Of a stretch of 64,000 nt of DNA, positions 1 to 8,900 are shown in pieces. The stretch is from assembly GCA_016285355.1 (NCBI GenBank), contig JAEEQP010000005.1, positions 1-64,000 of the forward strand, written 5' to 3'. The notes under the pieces were generated by a model. The model had not been told where the DNA came from and made no database searches. It saw only the letters and a list, made by a program, of their open reading frames with translations. The stretch comes from Bacteroidales bacterium (GTDB lineage Bacteria > Bacteroidota > Bacteroidia > Bacteroidales > F082). The position numbers and the translations under genes are program-made. Each line of letters begins with the position of its first letter. Position 1 is the stretch's first letter.

Positions 1-1780
1 AGTTGTTGGTAGCCATCGGGCCGCCTTCACCTTCGAAGCCTTCACGATAGAGGGCCACCTTGCCGTTGTCACCGTAAGTGACCTCAGCATTCACCATCTG
101 GTCTTGGGTGAACACGAGTTTGTAGACGGCATCCAGACCTTCCGGAATCTCGGGGAAAGGCAGGGTGTAGTCGTTGTGAAGGACAGTGTTGTGGGCCGTG
201 GCAGGAACCTCGACGAAGGGGAATGTCGTAGCCTCTTCGCAAGCCAGTTCCCAAACATCCGGGCACTCGGGAGCGTAGAGTTCCACGGTGACAGGCCAAA
301 CGTGAGCGGCACGGTTGCCTTCGGTGATGGCCACAAACTGACGCTCAATCACACCGGCTTCTGTGCCGTTGGTGCTCATGTTCAGGGCAACGTCTTCATT
401 GCGGACCACTTGGAAAGGAAGTTCCTGTCCGGCAACGGTGAACATGCCGTCACTCGGGGTGAAGTCGAGAACGTTGACAGTGTAGGTAGAACCATCGGTG
501 TACATGAAGAAGTTGAAGGGTTCCATCCAAGCACCGGCAGGACGGACACCAAGGTTCAACTCGTCGATAACTTCCACATCACCAGCCAGATACTTCACAT
601 GCAGTTGGTCGCCCACGGGACCGCCACCAGCAACAGTGTAAGCAAAGGTGGTCTTGGGCAGGAAGTTACGCTGCGTAGGAGTGATGTCGCCCAAGCCACT
701 GTAGCTGTAACCTTGTACCGAAGCGCCGGTGACGGTCTCACCAGCCCAGGTGATGGACTTGTAGTTACCCGTGGTGATGTTGTAGACACCAATCAACAGG
801 TTACCGCCATTGTAGTGGTAAGGCGTGCTGAAGACGATTTCCATCTCAGAGGCAGTACCATTGAGGAGGCCCTCGTAGACAACGGTAGCACCGTCAGTGC
901 CACTGAAGTCATTGATGGTGGCATCGCTCACCTCCTTCATGAACACTTGGAACGTGCTCGTCCAAGCATCCGTAGCGGGAGAAGTGGCATAGAACTTCAC
1001 ACTGTTGATGTCGCCATTGGCCATGTCGGCAAGTTCGGCGGCAGGCATCACAAACTCAGCCTTCAGGTAAGCGTCGGCATAGAAGCCGTACACCGGAACA
1101 AAACCGTTGGTGGCAGTGCCATCATAAACGGTAAGTTCGCCGGAGACAACTCCGCCGCCACCGCCAGATGTCATGTCGAAGTTGACGACGTTTCTCTGGT
1201 AAGTGGTGCTCGTGGCCGAGAATGTCGGGTTGTAGGGATCATAAGCACCAGTGTCCTGACGAGCATAGATAGCTCTGATAGGATCGTTCACCGTGCCGAA
1301 CACCATGCCATTAAGGCCGCTGTTCCATGTCCCGGTGAGATTGTTGAAGCACACCAACAGATTGTTGGTTCCGCTGTACTCGAACGGAGTGTCGAGTACG
1401 AAAGTGTAAGCCTCAGCGGTCGTGTTGTTGAATGCCACGGTGCCCGAATATACCATATCCGAGGCAGCCACGGTCACCCAATCGGTGTTACCGTCGAAAG
1501 CTTCTTTGCCAACTTCCTTCAGGTAGATGTTGAAGGTACGTGCCGGAAGAGAGGCCGTACCGTACATCCACATGGTGATGGAGTTGATCGTTCCGCCCAT
1601 TCCCATCTCCGCAGCAGTGTAAATCTGCTGGGTGTAGGAATAGTTGTAGAGAGAGTTCATCGGAAGGTAGGTGTTAGCAGCAGCTCCTTCCAGACTTCCT
1701 ATCTCTACCACGTCAGCTCGTGCCACGCCCATAAACGCAAGCACAAGCGTCATCATCAAAGAAAATACTTTCTTTTTCAT
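1..1780 (-). CDS. Secreted surface protein with two repeated beta-rich modules (3' end cut off by the window)
   Basis: The reading frame is open from an ATG at 1780 to the window edge, so about 593 residues are seen and the C-terminus is missing. The N-terminus (MKKKVFSLMMTLVLAFMGVARA) is a clear signal peptide with likely cleavage after ARA. Two related segments follow, roughly residues 30-200 and 215-375. Each carries an aromatic/Asn-rich pattern in which a phrase like INSITMWMYG or INSVKFYAT is followed by a KEV strand and by an LLVCFNN or LLIGVYN strand. Such modules are common in secreted and cell-surface proteins of Bacteroidales, often in proteins exported by the type IX system. The sorting domain that would prove this lies outside the window. 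No catalytic motif is visible, and the function is unknown. A hairpin-rich leader precedes the start. Confidence 0.75.
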   Translation of the reverse strand, partial: MKKKVFSLMMTLVLAFMGVARADVVEIGSLEGAAANTYLPMNSLYNYSYTQQIYTAAEMGMGGTINSITMWMYGTASLPARTFNIYLKEVGKEAFDGNTDWVTVAASDMVYSGTVAFNNTTAEAYTFVLDTPFEYSGTNNLLVCFNNLTGTWNSGLNGMVFGTVNDPIRAIYARQDTGAYDPYNPTFSATSTTYQRNVVNFDMTSGGGGGVVSGELTVYDGTATNGFVPVYGFYADAYLKAEFVMPAAELADMANGDINSVKFYATSPATDAWTSTFQVFMKEVSDATINDFSGTDGATVVYEGLLNGTASEMEIVFSTPYHYNGGNLLIGVYNITTGNYKSITWAGETVTGASVQGYSYSGLGDITPTQRNFLPKTTFAYTVAGGGPVGDQLHVKYLAGDVEVIDELNLGVRPAGAWMEPFNFFMYTDGSTYTVNVLDFTPSDGMFTVAGQELPFQVVRNEDVALNMSTNGTEAGVIERQFVAITEGNRAAHVWPVTVELYAPECPDVWELACEEATTFPFVEVPATAHNTVLHNDYTLPFPEIPEGLDAVYKLVFTQDQMVNAEVTYGDNGKVALYREGFEGEGGPMATNN

Positions 1781-1812
1781 AATGAATTGATTTGGTGAAT
1801 AAATAGGTGAAT

Positions 1813-1909
1813 TAATACTAGTATTAGAATTACCGTAACGGAGGCTACGGCTCGATCTAATTCAAAAACACGGACATGGTCCGCCTTAGTCGGTTTTATG
1901 CGCATAAAA
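1813..1909. promoter_or_regulatory. Cluster of dyad-symmetric elements in the leader of the surface-protein gene; rest of the 1781-2127 gap
   Basis: The 347-base gap at 1781-2127 holds no credible gene. Between the start at 1780 and the terminator near 2053 it contains four symmetric elements: a perfect 14-bp palindrome at 1813-1826 (TAATACTAGTATTA), a 5-bp stem CCGTA/TACGG at 1833-1850, a short stem CGGAC/GTCCG at 1871-1883, and a perfect 16-bp palindrome at 1894-1909 (TTTTATGCGCATAAAA). They could be operator sites or a structured 5' leader of the gene at 1-1780. I could not find a convincing TAnnTTTG promoter element on the minus strand here. The role is inferred only from symmetry and position. 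Confidence 0.4.
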
Positions 1910-2052
1910 TAATTCTGTCAGACATAAAGAAGACCCTTGAAAAGTATTCTACCCTTAGTAAAATTTTGGACTTGTAGGACACTTATTTTGGATTTAAAAG
2001 ACAATAAACCAACAAGATGGAACGAAAGTACACAATAAGTGGAATGATATGC

Positions 2053-2085
2053 AAAAAGGCGACCCGAGATGACTCAGGTCGCCTT
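2053..2085 (-). terminator. Rho-independent terminator of the glycogen operon
   Basis: A perfect 9-bp stem (AAGGCGACC at 2056-2064 with GGTCGCCTT at 2077-2085) closes a 12-base loop. On the minus strand it is followed by a run of five T (A at 2053-2057 on the plus strand). It lies about 40 bases beyond the stop codon at 2128 of the synthase-phosphorylase gene, the last gene of the operon. Confidence 0.8.
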
Positions 2086-2127
2086 AATTGTTGTTGGTAG
2101 AGACGGTGTGCACACCGTCCTACAGGA

Positions 2128-5100
2128 TTAGATCCACTTCACCAGCGGGAAGTCCTGACGATGCGGCAGCATCGGGTTGGTAGGATAGACGCGGAAAGTG
2201 AAATTGTATACTCCAGCGCGCGTGATCGGCATCTTGATGTAATACTTCACCCAACCATCGCCCGAATCGACGAGTTTCATATTTTCCACCGCCCTAATTT
2301 CCATTTCCATATTATCGTTCTTCTTGCCGACGAGCAACTCAATGGCCAAGTCGCCAGGCTCAAGGTCAGGCGTAAGCAAAGTGATTTCCGCAATGAACTG
2401 TTCGCCGAAGGTCAGCGGACGGACATTGGTGTCAGGCAGGATGAGTGACTTCACCTCCACCTTATCCCAATTGTTGCGCACGCGGGTCTTCCACGCATTG
2501 ATTTCGAAGGCTTTCTGGTAACGGTTGGCCCGCATCCAGTTGGTACGCTCAATCAGTTTGTTGTAATACTGATTGAAGTAGTCATCCATCATGCGTTTCA
2601 TGGTGAAGCGCGGCGAAATCTCGTTGAGACACTTCTTCATGGCCGCCACCCAACCTGTGGGGATTTCATGCACGTTGCGGGCATAATAGAGCGGAACAAT
2701 CTCATTTTCAAGCGTGTTGTAAATCGTCTCGGCATCCATCTCGTCCTGATAACGCTGGTCTTGATAGGTGCGTTTCTCCTGAATGGCCCATCCGGCATCG
2801 GGACGATAGCCCTCAGCCCACCAACCATCCAAAACGGAGAAGTTGAGCACACCGTTCATCACGGCTTTCTCGCCACTGGTGCCAGAGGCTTCGAGAGGAC
2901 GTGTCGGCGTGTTGAGCCACACATCCACACCACTGGTCAAACGGCTACCGAGTTCAATATCGTAATTACTGATAAACAGAATCTTACCGACAAACTCAGG
3001 CTTGCGCGAGATGTCAATAATCATCTTAATCAGGTCTTGACCAGCCTTGTCGTTGGGGTGCGCCTTACCGGCAAAGAGGAAGATGACCGGGCGTTTCGGG
3101 TCATTGACCAATTGCGACAGACGCTCCAAGTTGCCGAACAGCAAATGGGCACGCTTATAAGTGGCAAAACGACGGGCGAATCCGACAATCAGGGCATTCT
3201 CGTCCAAGTTGTTGATGGTCTGCATAATCAACTTCGGGCTTTCCTGACGCTGACGCATGTCTTCCTTGATTTTCTCCGAAAGGAAGACAATCAATTCATG
3301 CTTCAACTGCTTGCGGATAGTCCAGATAGCATCGTCCGGCACCACTTTGATTTTCTCCCACATCTTCTCATCCGACTGGTGGTCAAGGTAATCGGGGCCA
3401 AAAGCGAATTTGTAAAGACGCTGCCAGAGACGATTGCTCCATGTGGGCAGATGCACGCCGTTGGTGACATAACCGATATGGTTTTCCTCAGCAAAATAGC
3501 CTGGCCACAAGGGCTGGAACATTTCTCTTGACACGCGACCGTGAATCTTGCTCACGCCATTCACCTCTTGGCTCAAATTAGTGGCCAAGACGCTCATCGA
3601 GAACTTCTCATTCGGGTCGTTGGGGTTAAAGCGGCCCAAGCCCATAAAGCGTTCCCAACTGATATTCATGCGGTTGGCATAGTGTGGCATGTAAGTCCTA
3701 ATCAAGTGCTCTTCAAACGCATCGTGACCCGCAGGCACAGGCGTGTGTGTAGTGAACAAGGTAGAAGCCCTGACAAGCTCCAAAGCCACATCGAAGTCGA
3801 GGTTGTGCTTGTTGATATAGACACGCAGGCGCTCCAGACCGCTGAAGGCAGCGTGACCTTCGTTGCAGTGGTAAATCGTAGGTTTCATGCCCATAGCTTC
3901 GAGCAAGCGAATGCCGCCCACACCAAGGAACATCTCCTGCTTGATACGCATCTCGCTGTCGCCACCATAGAGTCGGCTGGTGATGCCACGGTCTTCGGGC
4001 GAGTTCTCTTCGATGTCGGTATCCAAAAGGTAAAGTCCTACCCTACCCACATTGACACGCCATGCCTTGGCATAAACCGAACGGCCAGGGAAGGCGATGC
4101 TCACCTTGATCCATTCGCCCTTGTCGTTGTAAACAGGTTGCAAAGGCAATTGCGAGAATTTCTGCGGGATATAATTGGCTTGTTGTTCGCCCGAAACAGT
4201 GATTCCCTGGGCAAAATAGCCATAACGGTACAGCAAGCCAATGCCCACCATGTTGGCGTTGGAATCGGAAGCCTGCTTCATGTAGTCACCAGCAAGGATG
4301 CCAAGGCCGCCCGAATAAATCTTCAGGCTCTTCATCAAGCCGTATTCCATGCTGAAATAGGCGATGAGGTCTTTCTGTTGGGTAGGTTGCTCCATGTATT
4401 GCTTGAACTGGTCGTACACCTTGTTCAGTCGCTCAATGAAGTCCTTATTGTTCTCCAAATCCTTGATTTGCTTAACGGACAGGCCTGCCATCAAAGCGAC
4501 AGGGTTTTGTTCCGTGGCCTTCCAAGCCTCTGGGTCAATACTCTCAAACAGTTCGACGGCATCCACATTCCAACACCACCAGATATTGTGCGACAGCTCT
4601 TCAAGCTTGCGCATTTCTTCGGAATAAATGGGTTTCACGAGGATCTTCTTCCAACTCGGAGCGTCGTTCTTTTGGTAGACCACCTCATGTAGCAGTTCTG
4701 CGTAAGGCACAGGTTCCATCATATAATGGCGGCCTCCCGATTTCTCAAGAGCCATATCCCAAGCCTTTTGATAACTGACAATCAAGTCTTTCCACAATAA
4801 TTTCTCAGCCACCTGCAAGGCTGCCTCAGAGATTTTCACCCTACCCTTGTCGGTCAGTGACAGGAAAATGCGCAAAGCCGCGACAATCTCGTCTATCACC
4901 TTGTTGGCATCGCCTTCCTTACGCGGCACAACGGTCACAGCGCCATTGCCCTTGCATTCCTGCTGCACAAACTTACCAAAACCAGAGACGTCGGAGGTCA
5001 AGGTCGGGATGCCCAAGGCCACGCTTTCAAGCGGCGTATAGCCCCAAGGCTCGTAATACGAAGGGAACACTGAGAAATCGAAGGCGGTGAGGAACTCGGA

Positions 5101-6354
5101 ATAGGTCAAGTTGAAAATGCCGTCACTACCGTTGAGGTAAGCCGGCACAAACATCACTTTTACCTTGTCGTTAGCATCGTTCTGCAAGCCCGAATTACGC
5201 AGGGTATTCAGAATTGCATCATTCTCATATTCAAAGATATGGTGTGTAGCGGGAAAGTCAGTATGACCCATGATGGCGTTGGTGCCGTCGAGTCGGTGCT
5301 GCAAATCCTTGGAGGGACCTGCAATATTACTCGGCACAGCAATCACACCGAGCACTGTGCGCGGCAGGTTCTTATCCTCGTTCAGTCGGCGCAAGGCCTC
5401 GATAAAGAGGTCGATGCCCTTGTTCTTGAATTCATAACGTCCGCTGTTGAGCACCATCAGGCAGTTGGGGTCAAGAGTCTCGCCACAAAGCGTGCTGGCA
5501 ATCTTCAGAATCTGTGCTCTGACGGCCTTACGCTTCTCTTCGAAAGCGGCCTCGTCTTGCCTAAAAGTATGGTCAATACCGTTCTTGGTCACCACATCAG
5601 GCTTGCGATAGAGAAACTGCTCACACTCCTGCGCCGTGATGTCGCTCACCGTCGTGAAAGCATCGGCATTCTTGGCAGCCTTTTGCTCCATTGACTGTTG
5701 CGAGACCACGTTGAACTGCATGGCCATCACCGAAGGCAGGTAGGTCTTCAGGTTGTCGTAAAGCGGCAGCCCATTGCCTGAAATGGCGCGTCCCAAATAG
5801 GTGGCGTGAGTAGTGAACGTTGTAGCAACCTGAGGGCAATGCTCCTTCAGATACAACACGCCCGAGCCTGTCATCCACTCGTGGAAATGCGCCACGATGT
5901 GGCTGGTTTGCTGCAAATAGAAGTTGCAGAAGCTCTCAATCACCTGACCAGCAGCATAGCCGAACAAAACGGGTTCGATATAGTCCCACTGACCACGGAT
6001 GCTGTCTAATTCATATTTTTCCCAAAGATGCGTGAGAATATCGTTTTTTGACTGGTAAAGCGTGGTGTAGTCGATTAAGATGGCGATGGGGCTACTTTCG
6101 ATCTTCCAGCGACCGATGCGGAACTTCATGCCTTGAGTCAAAGCCCTTTCGCGCCATTCGGGGAAGAGGTCGTTGTCCTCGACAAAATACAAAGTCTCGT
6201 GAGATTCCTTCACCACATCAGGGCCAACCGTAATATAGTGGTCGCCAAGCAGTTGACGCATCACATTCGACTTTGTGGAGAGCACTGTATAGATGCCGCC
6301 CACCATGTTGCACACTTCCCAACTGGTTTCAAAAAGGTATTCTGGGGTTTTCAT
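2128..6354 (-). CDS. glgP: Fused glycogen synthase (GT3) and alpha-glucan phosphorylase (GT35)
   Basis: A 1408-residue protein with two enzymes in one chain. Residues 1 to about 560 form a GT3 glycogen synthase of the eukaryote-like type: the start has ETSWEVCNMVGGIYTV, and the active-site phrase PSYYEPWGYTPLES lies near residue 430. From about residue 580 comes the alpha-glucan phosphorylase N-terminal domain (DUF3417; SHNIWWCWN), then a GT35 catalytic domain with the pyridoxal-phosphate lysine in EASGTSGEKAVMNG near residue 1163. A short beta-rich tail follows. The synthase part would extend glycogen from a nucleotide sugar; the phosphorylase part releases glucose-1-phosphate. The same fusion is known in other Bacteroidales. 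It is the last gene of the glycogen operon and is followed by a terminator. Both active sites look intact by eye. Confidence 0.93.
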   Translation of the reverse strand: MKTPEYLFETSWEVCNMVGGIYTVLSTKSNVMRQLLGDHYITVGPDVVKESHETLYFVEDNDLFPEWRERALTQGMKFRIGRWKIESSPIAILIDYTTLYQSKNDILTHLWEKYELDSIRGQWDYIEPVLFGYAAGQVIESFCNFYLQQTSHIVAHFHEWMTGSGVLYLKEHCPQVATTFTTHATYLGRAISGNGLPLYDNLKTYLPSVMAMQFNVVSQQSMEQKAAKNADAFTTVSDITAQECEQFLYRKPDVVTKNGIDHTFRQDEAAFEEKRKAVRAQILKIASTLCGETLDPNCLMVLNSGRYEFKNKGIDLFIEALRRLNEDKNLPRTVLGVIAVPSNIAGPSKDLQHRLDGTNAIMGHTDFPATHHIFEYENDAILNTLRNSGLQNDANDKVKVMFVPAYLNGSDGIFNLTYSEFLTAFDFSVFPSYYEPWGYTPLESVALGIPTLTSDVSGFGKFVQQECKGNGAVTVVPRKEGDANKVIDEIVAALRIFLSLTDKGRVKISEAALQVAEKLLWKDLIVSYQKAWDMALEKSGGRHYMMEPVPYAELLHEVVYQKNDAPSWKKILVKPIYSEEMRKLEELSHNIWWCWNVDAVELFESIDPEAWKATEQNPVALMAGLSVKQIKDLENNKDFIERLNKVYDQFKQYMEQPTQQKDLIAYFSMEYGLMKSLKIYSGGLGILAGDYMKQASDSNANMVGIGLLYRYGYFAQGITVSGEQQANYIPQKFSQLPLQPVYNDKGEWIKVSIAFPGRSVYAKAWRVNVGRVGLYLLDTDIEENSPEDRGITSRLYGGDSEMRIKQEMFLGVGGIRLLEAMGMKPTIYHCNEGHAAFSGLERLRVYINKHNLDFDVALELVRASTLFTTHTPVPAGHDAFEEHLIRTYMPHYANRMNISWERFMGLGRFNPNDPNEKFSMSVLATNLSQEVNGVSKIHGRVSREMFQPLWPGYFAEENHIGYVTNGVHLPTWSNRLWQRLYKFAFGPDYLDHQSDEKMWEKIKVVPDDAIWTIRKQLKHELIVFLSEKIKEDMRQRQESPKLIMQTINNLDENALIVGFARRFATYKRAHLLFGNLERLSQLVNDPKRPVIFLFAGKAHPNDKAGQDLIKMIIDISRKPEFVGKILFISNYDIELGSRLTSGVDVWLNTPTRPLEASGTSGEKAVMNGVLNFSVLDGWWAEGYRPDAGWAIQEKRTYQDQRYQDEMDAETIYNTLENEIVPLYYARNVHEIPTGWVAAMKKCLNEISPRFTMKRMMDDYFNQYYNKLIERTNWMRANRYQKAFEINAWKTRVRNNWDKVEVKSLILPDTNVRPLTFGEQFIAEITLLTPDLEPGDLAIELLVGKKNDNMEMEIRAVENMKLVDSGDGWVKYYIKMPITRAGVYNFTFRVYPTNPMLPHRQDFPLVKWI

Positions 6355-6390
6355 TTAAAATTCAAAATTTAAGATTTAAAGATTCAAAAA

Positions 6391-7587
6391 TCATTCAGCT
6401 TTCACCTTCCGCTTGGACAATTTCGTCACCCTGTCCGTAAAGTCGGTGAGGACATTCATGTAGTTGATATAGGCATCGTATGGCGAAGCGTAATGATTGA
6501 AATACTTATGCACCACGCCGTCGGAGAGCCACTTCGTGCACATGTAATAGAAATGGTCAGAGGTTTGGAGCATGGTCCAGTCCTGCTGCAACTCCTCGTC
6601 CTTGATACGGTGTACCTTAGCATTCAAGTCGTACAAAGCGTGGTAGGCATCATCCTGCAAGGGGTTGCCTAACCAAGCCGTGAGGTCGCGCTCTTCGTCA
6701 CTCCATGAAAGCACATTGGGCACATGGACGGCACTCACCGGTTGCAAAGCCTTGGCCAACTCTTGCGGCGTGGCAAACTTGAACTTGCTGCCCTTCAGGA
6801 TGGCCTCAGGCAAAGCCTCCATGAAGTTGAAGATGCCCGTCTCCGCCGACTGGTGCTCACCGAAGGTCTCGTAGTCCATAAAAATGTTGACCACCTCTTC
6901 CTCCTCAGGCAAAGCATTCAGCCAATTGACAAAGTCTTCGGCGCGGAAACCGTCCTGCACGAAGCGGAAAGCAATCTCATCGCTGAACTTGAAGTTGCGC
7001 AGCAACACTTTCAGTTTAGGATTGATGGCGTTGGCGTACATGTAATTGGGACTCTTCCAACCCAAAATATGCTTGGCACCTTCCGTGAGCATGAGGTTGT
7101 AGCCCATGTCGGCCACTGCAGCACCGATTTCGTCACTATATATTAATTCGGTGTTGCGGAAAGTCTTCGGCGTAACGCCAAAAACTTCCTTCATCTTGTG
7201 CTTGTGAGCCGTCACCTGACGTTTGAACTCGTCGGGATTCGACAACGAAGCCAACGAGTGGGCATAGGTCTCTGAAAGCACCTCCACCTTGCCAGTGGCT
7301 ACTAATTTCTGGAAACTTTCCAACACCTCAGGTGCAAATTGCTCCATTTGCTCAATGACCACACCCGAGAACGAGAACGCGAATTTGACCTTGTCGCCAA
7401 ATTTCTCGATTTGTTTCATCAACAATTCGTTCATGGGCAGATAGCACTTCTCCGCCACGCGCCGCATAATCATGCGGTTGCTGTAGTCGTCATAGTAATA
7501 ATGTTTCTTGCCGATTTCGAAGAAACGATACGTGCGGAGCCTATAAGGCTGATGCACTTGGAAATAGAAACAGATTGATTTGCTCAT
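6391..7587 (-). CDS. Glycoside hydrolase family 57 (alpha-amylase / glucanotransferase type)
   Basis: 398 residues. The N-terminus has the GH57 region-1 HQPYRLR. Region 2 is GKVEVLSETYAHSL. The presumed nucleophile glutamate is in FRNTELIYSDE near residue 146, and the acid/base aspartate is in FMDYETFGEHQ near residue 236. The enzyme acts on alpha-1,4-glucans, either hydrolysing or transferring chains; the sequence alone does not settle which. There is no signal peptide, so it works in the cytoplasm on stored glycogen. It sits between the GT4/5 synthase (27-base gap) and the fusion protein, an order typical of Bacteroidales glycogen operons. Confidence 0.9.
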   Translation of the reverse strand: MSKSICFYFQVHQPYRLRTYRFFEIGKKHYYYDDYSNRMIMRRVAEKCYLPMNELLMKQIEKFGDKVKFAFSFSGVVIEQMEQFAPEVLESFQKLVATGKVEVLSETYAHSLASLSNPDEFKRQVTAHKHKMKEVFGVTPKTFRNTELIYSDEIGAAVADMGYNLMLTEGAKHILGWKSPNYMYANAINPKLKVLLRNFKFSDEIAFRFVQDGFRAEDFVNWLNALPEEEEVVNIFMDYETFGEHQSAETGIFNFMEALPEAILKGSKFKFATPQELAKALQPVSAVHVPNVLSWSDEERDLTAWLGNPLQDDAYHALYDLNAKVHRIKDEELQQDWTMLQTSDHFYYMCTKWLSDGVVHKYFNHYASPYDAYINYMNVLTDFTDRVTKLSKRKVKAE

Positions 7588-7613
7588 ATTGTATGTTTTT
7601 TATTATTTGCTGA

Positions 7614-8900
7614 TTAAACCACCGATTCATACACCGCCTTGATTTTCTTGGCAGCGGCTTCCCATTTGAGGCTGTCCACCTCGTCCTTGCCTTCATCCTT
7701 GAAGCAGTCAGCCAGAGGCTTGTAATGACAGAGGCCATAAATGGCATCAGCCAGTCCGTTGATGTCCCAGAAGTCAACCTTCAATGCGTGCTTCACCACC
7801 TCCGAAACGCCGGACTGCTTGCTGATGACCACCGGCACGTTGAGGCGCATGGCTTCCAATGGCACGATGCCGAACGGCTCGGAGATAGAAGGCATAACAA
7901 ATACGTCAGTCATGGCGAACATCTGGTCGACGGCCTCGCCTTTCAGGAAGCCTGTAAAGTGGAAGTGGCTTCCCATACCAAGTTGCGCCACACGACGGAT
8001 CATCTTCTCCAACATATCACCTGTGCCCGCCATCACGAAATGGATGCTCGGATCGACTTGGTGAATCTTGTATGCCGCCTCAATGAAGTATTCGGGACCC
8101 TTTTGGTAAGTGATTCTTCCAAGGAAAGTCACCACCTTGGCATCCAAGCCACTGCGTTCGTATTCCGACTTGGGCTTGTCGTTAGGTTCCACGGCGTTAT
8201 GTACAGTCACAACCTTGGCGGGGTCGATGCCATATTTATTTATAACAATGTTGCGAGTCAAATTACTCACCGTGATGACACGGTCGGCGGCTTCCATGCC
8301 CCTACGCTCGATAGCATACACATCCGTGTTGATATTCTCGCCCGAGCGGTCAAACTCGGTGGCGTGCATGTGTACCACAAGCGGCTTGCCTGTGGTCTCC
8401 TTCGCTGCAATGCCAGCAGTATAGGTCAGCCAGTCGTGGGCGTGGATGACATCGAAGTCGTATTTTGTGGCTAACGAAGAGCCAATCAAAGCGTAGCGTG
8501 CCACCTCCTCCATCAGATTCATGCCGTATTTGCCCGAAAACTGGTAGTTGCGCGCAAACACTGAACCTGTGCGGCTGAAGTTCTCCACCACGTGGCGGTC
8601 GCTTTCCAACACGTTGGCAAAATCCTCAGGACCAACATACGGAATAATGTTAGAGCCAATCTCCATATATTGCACGCGCTCCCAATAGCTGCGGTCTTTT
8701 GCATGGTCAATGTCAATGGTCACATCGCTGGCGTTGAGCAAACGCACGTTGGTTTCGTCCTCATCGCCGTAGGCACGTGGCACCACGAAAAGCACGTCCA
8801 CATCGTTCTTGGCCAGGCCTTTGGTCATACCGAAGCAAGCCGTTCCAAGGCCACCGGTAATATGGGGCGGAAACTCCCACCCAAACATCAAGACTCTCAT
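7614..8900 (-). CDS. Glycogen synthase-like glycosyltransferase (GT4/GT5 superfamily)
   Basis: 428 residues with a GT-B fold. The start MRVLMFGWEFPPHITGGLG carries the glycine-rich donor loop of starch/glycogen synthase-like enzymes, HAHDWLTY follows near residue 153, and the C-terminal donor-site phrase EPFGIVPLEAM gives the E-x7-E motif. It starts inside the stop of the debranching-enzyme gene (4-base ATGA overlap), so the two are translationally coupled. Its place in the operon argues for a role in glycogen or maltodextrin synthesis, not in capsule assembly. It would be the second glucan-synthesising activity of this operon besides the GT3 domain at 2128-6354. Confidence 0.87.
   Translation of the reverse strand: MRVLMFGWEFPPHITGGLGTACFGMTKGLAKNDVDVLFVVPRAYGDEDETNVRLLNASDVTIDIDHAKDRSYWERVQYMEIGSNIIPYVGPEDFANVLESDRHVVENFSRTGSVFARNYQFSGKYGMNLMEEVARYALIGSSLATKYDFDVIHAHDWLTYTAGIAAKETTGKPLVVHMHATEFDRSGENINTDVYAIERRGMEAADRVITVSNLTRNIVINKYGIDPAKVVTVHNAVEPNDKPKSEYERSGLDAKVVTFLGRITYQKGPEYFIEAAYKIHQVDPSIHFVMAGTGDMLEKMIRRVAQLGMGSHFHFTGFLKGEAVDQMFAMTDVFVMPSISEPFGIVPLEAMRLNVPVVISKQSGVSEVVKHALKVDFWDINGLADAIYGLCHYKPLADCFKDEGKDEVDSLKWEAAAKKIKAVYESVV

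Noticed and set aside
104..1798. Long plus-strand open frame of 564 codons
   Set aside because: The translation is low-complexity in pattern (V/G/R/H-rich) with no domain, while the minus strand has a signal peptide and a repeated module through the same bases. It is the antisense shadow of the surface-protein gene.
3541..4692. Plus-strand open frame of 383 codons within the synthase-phosphorylase gene
   Set aside because: It is antisense to conserved phosphorylase sequence, and its own translation shows no recognisable motif.
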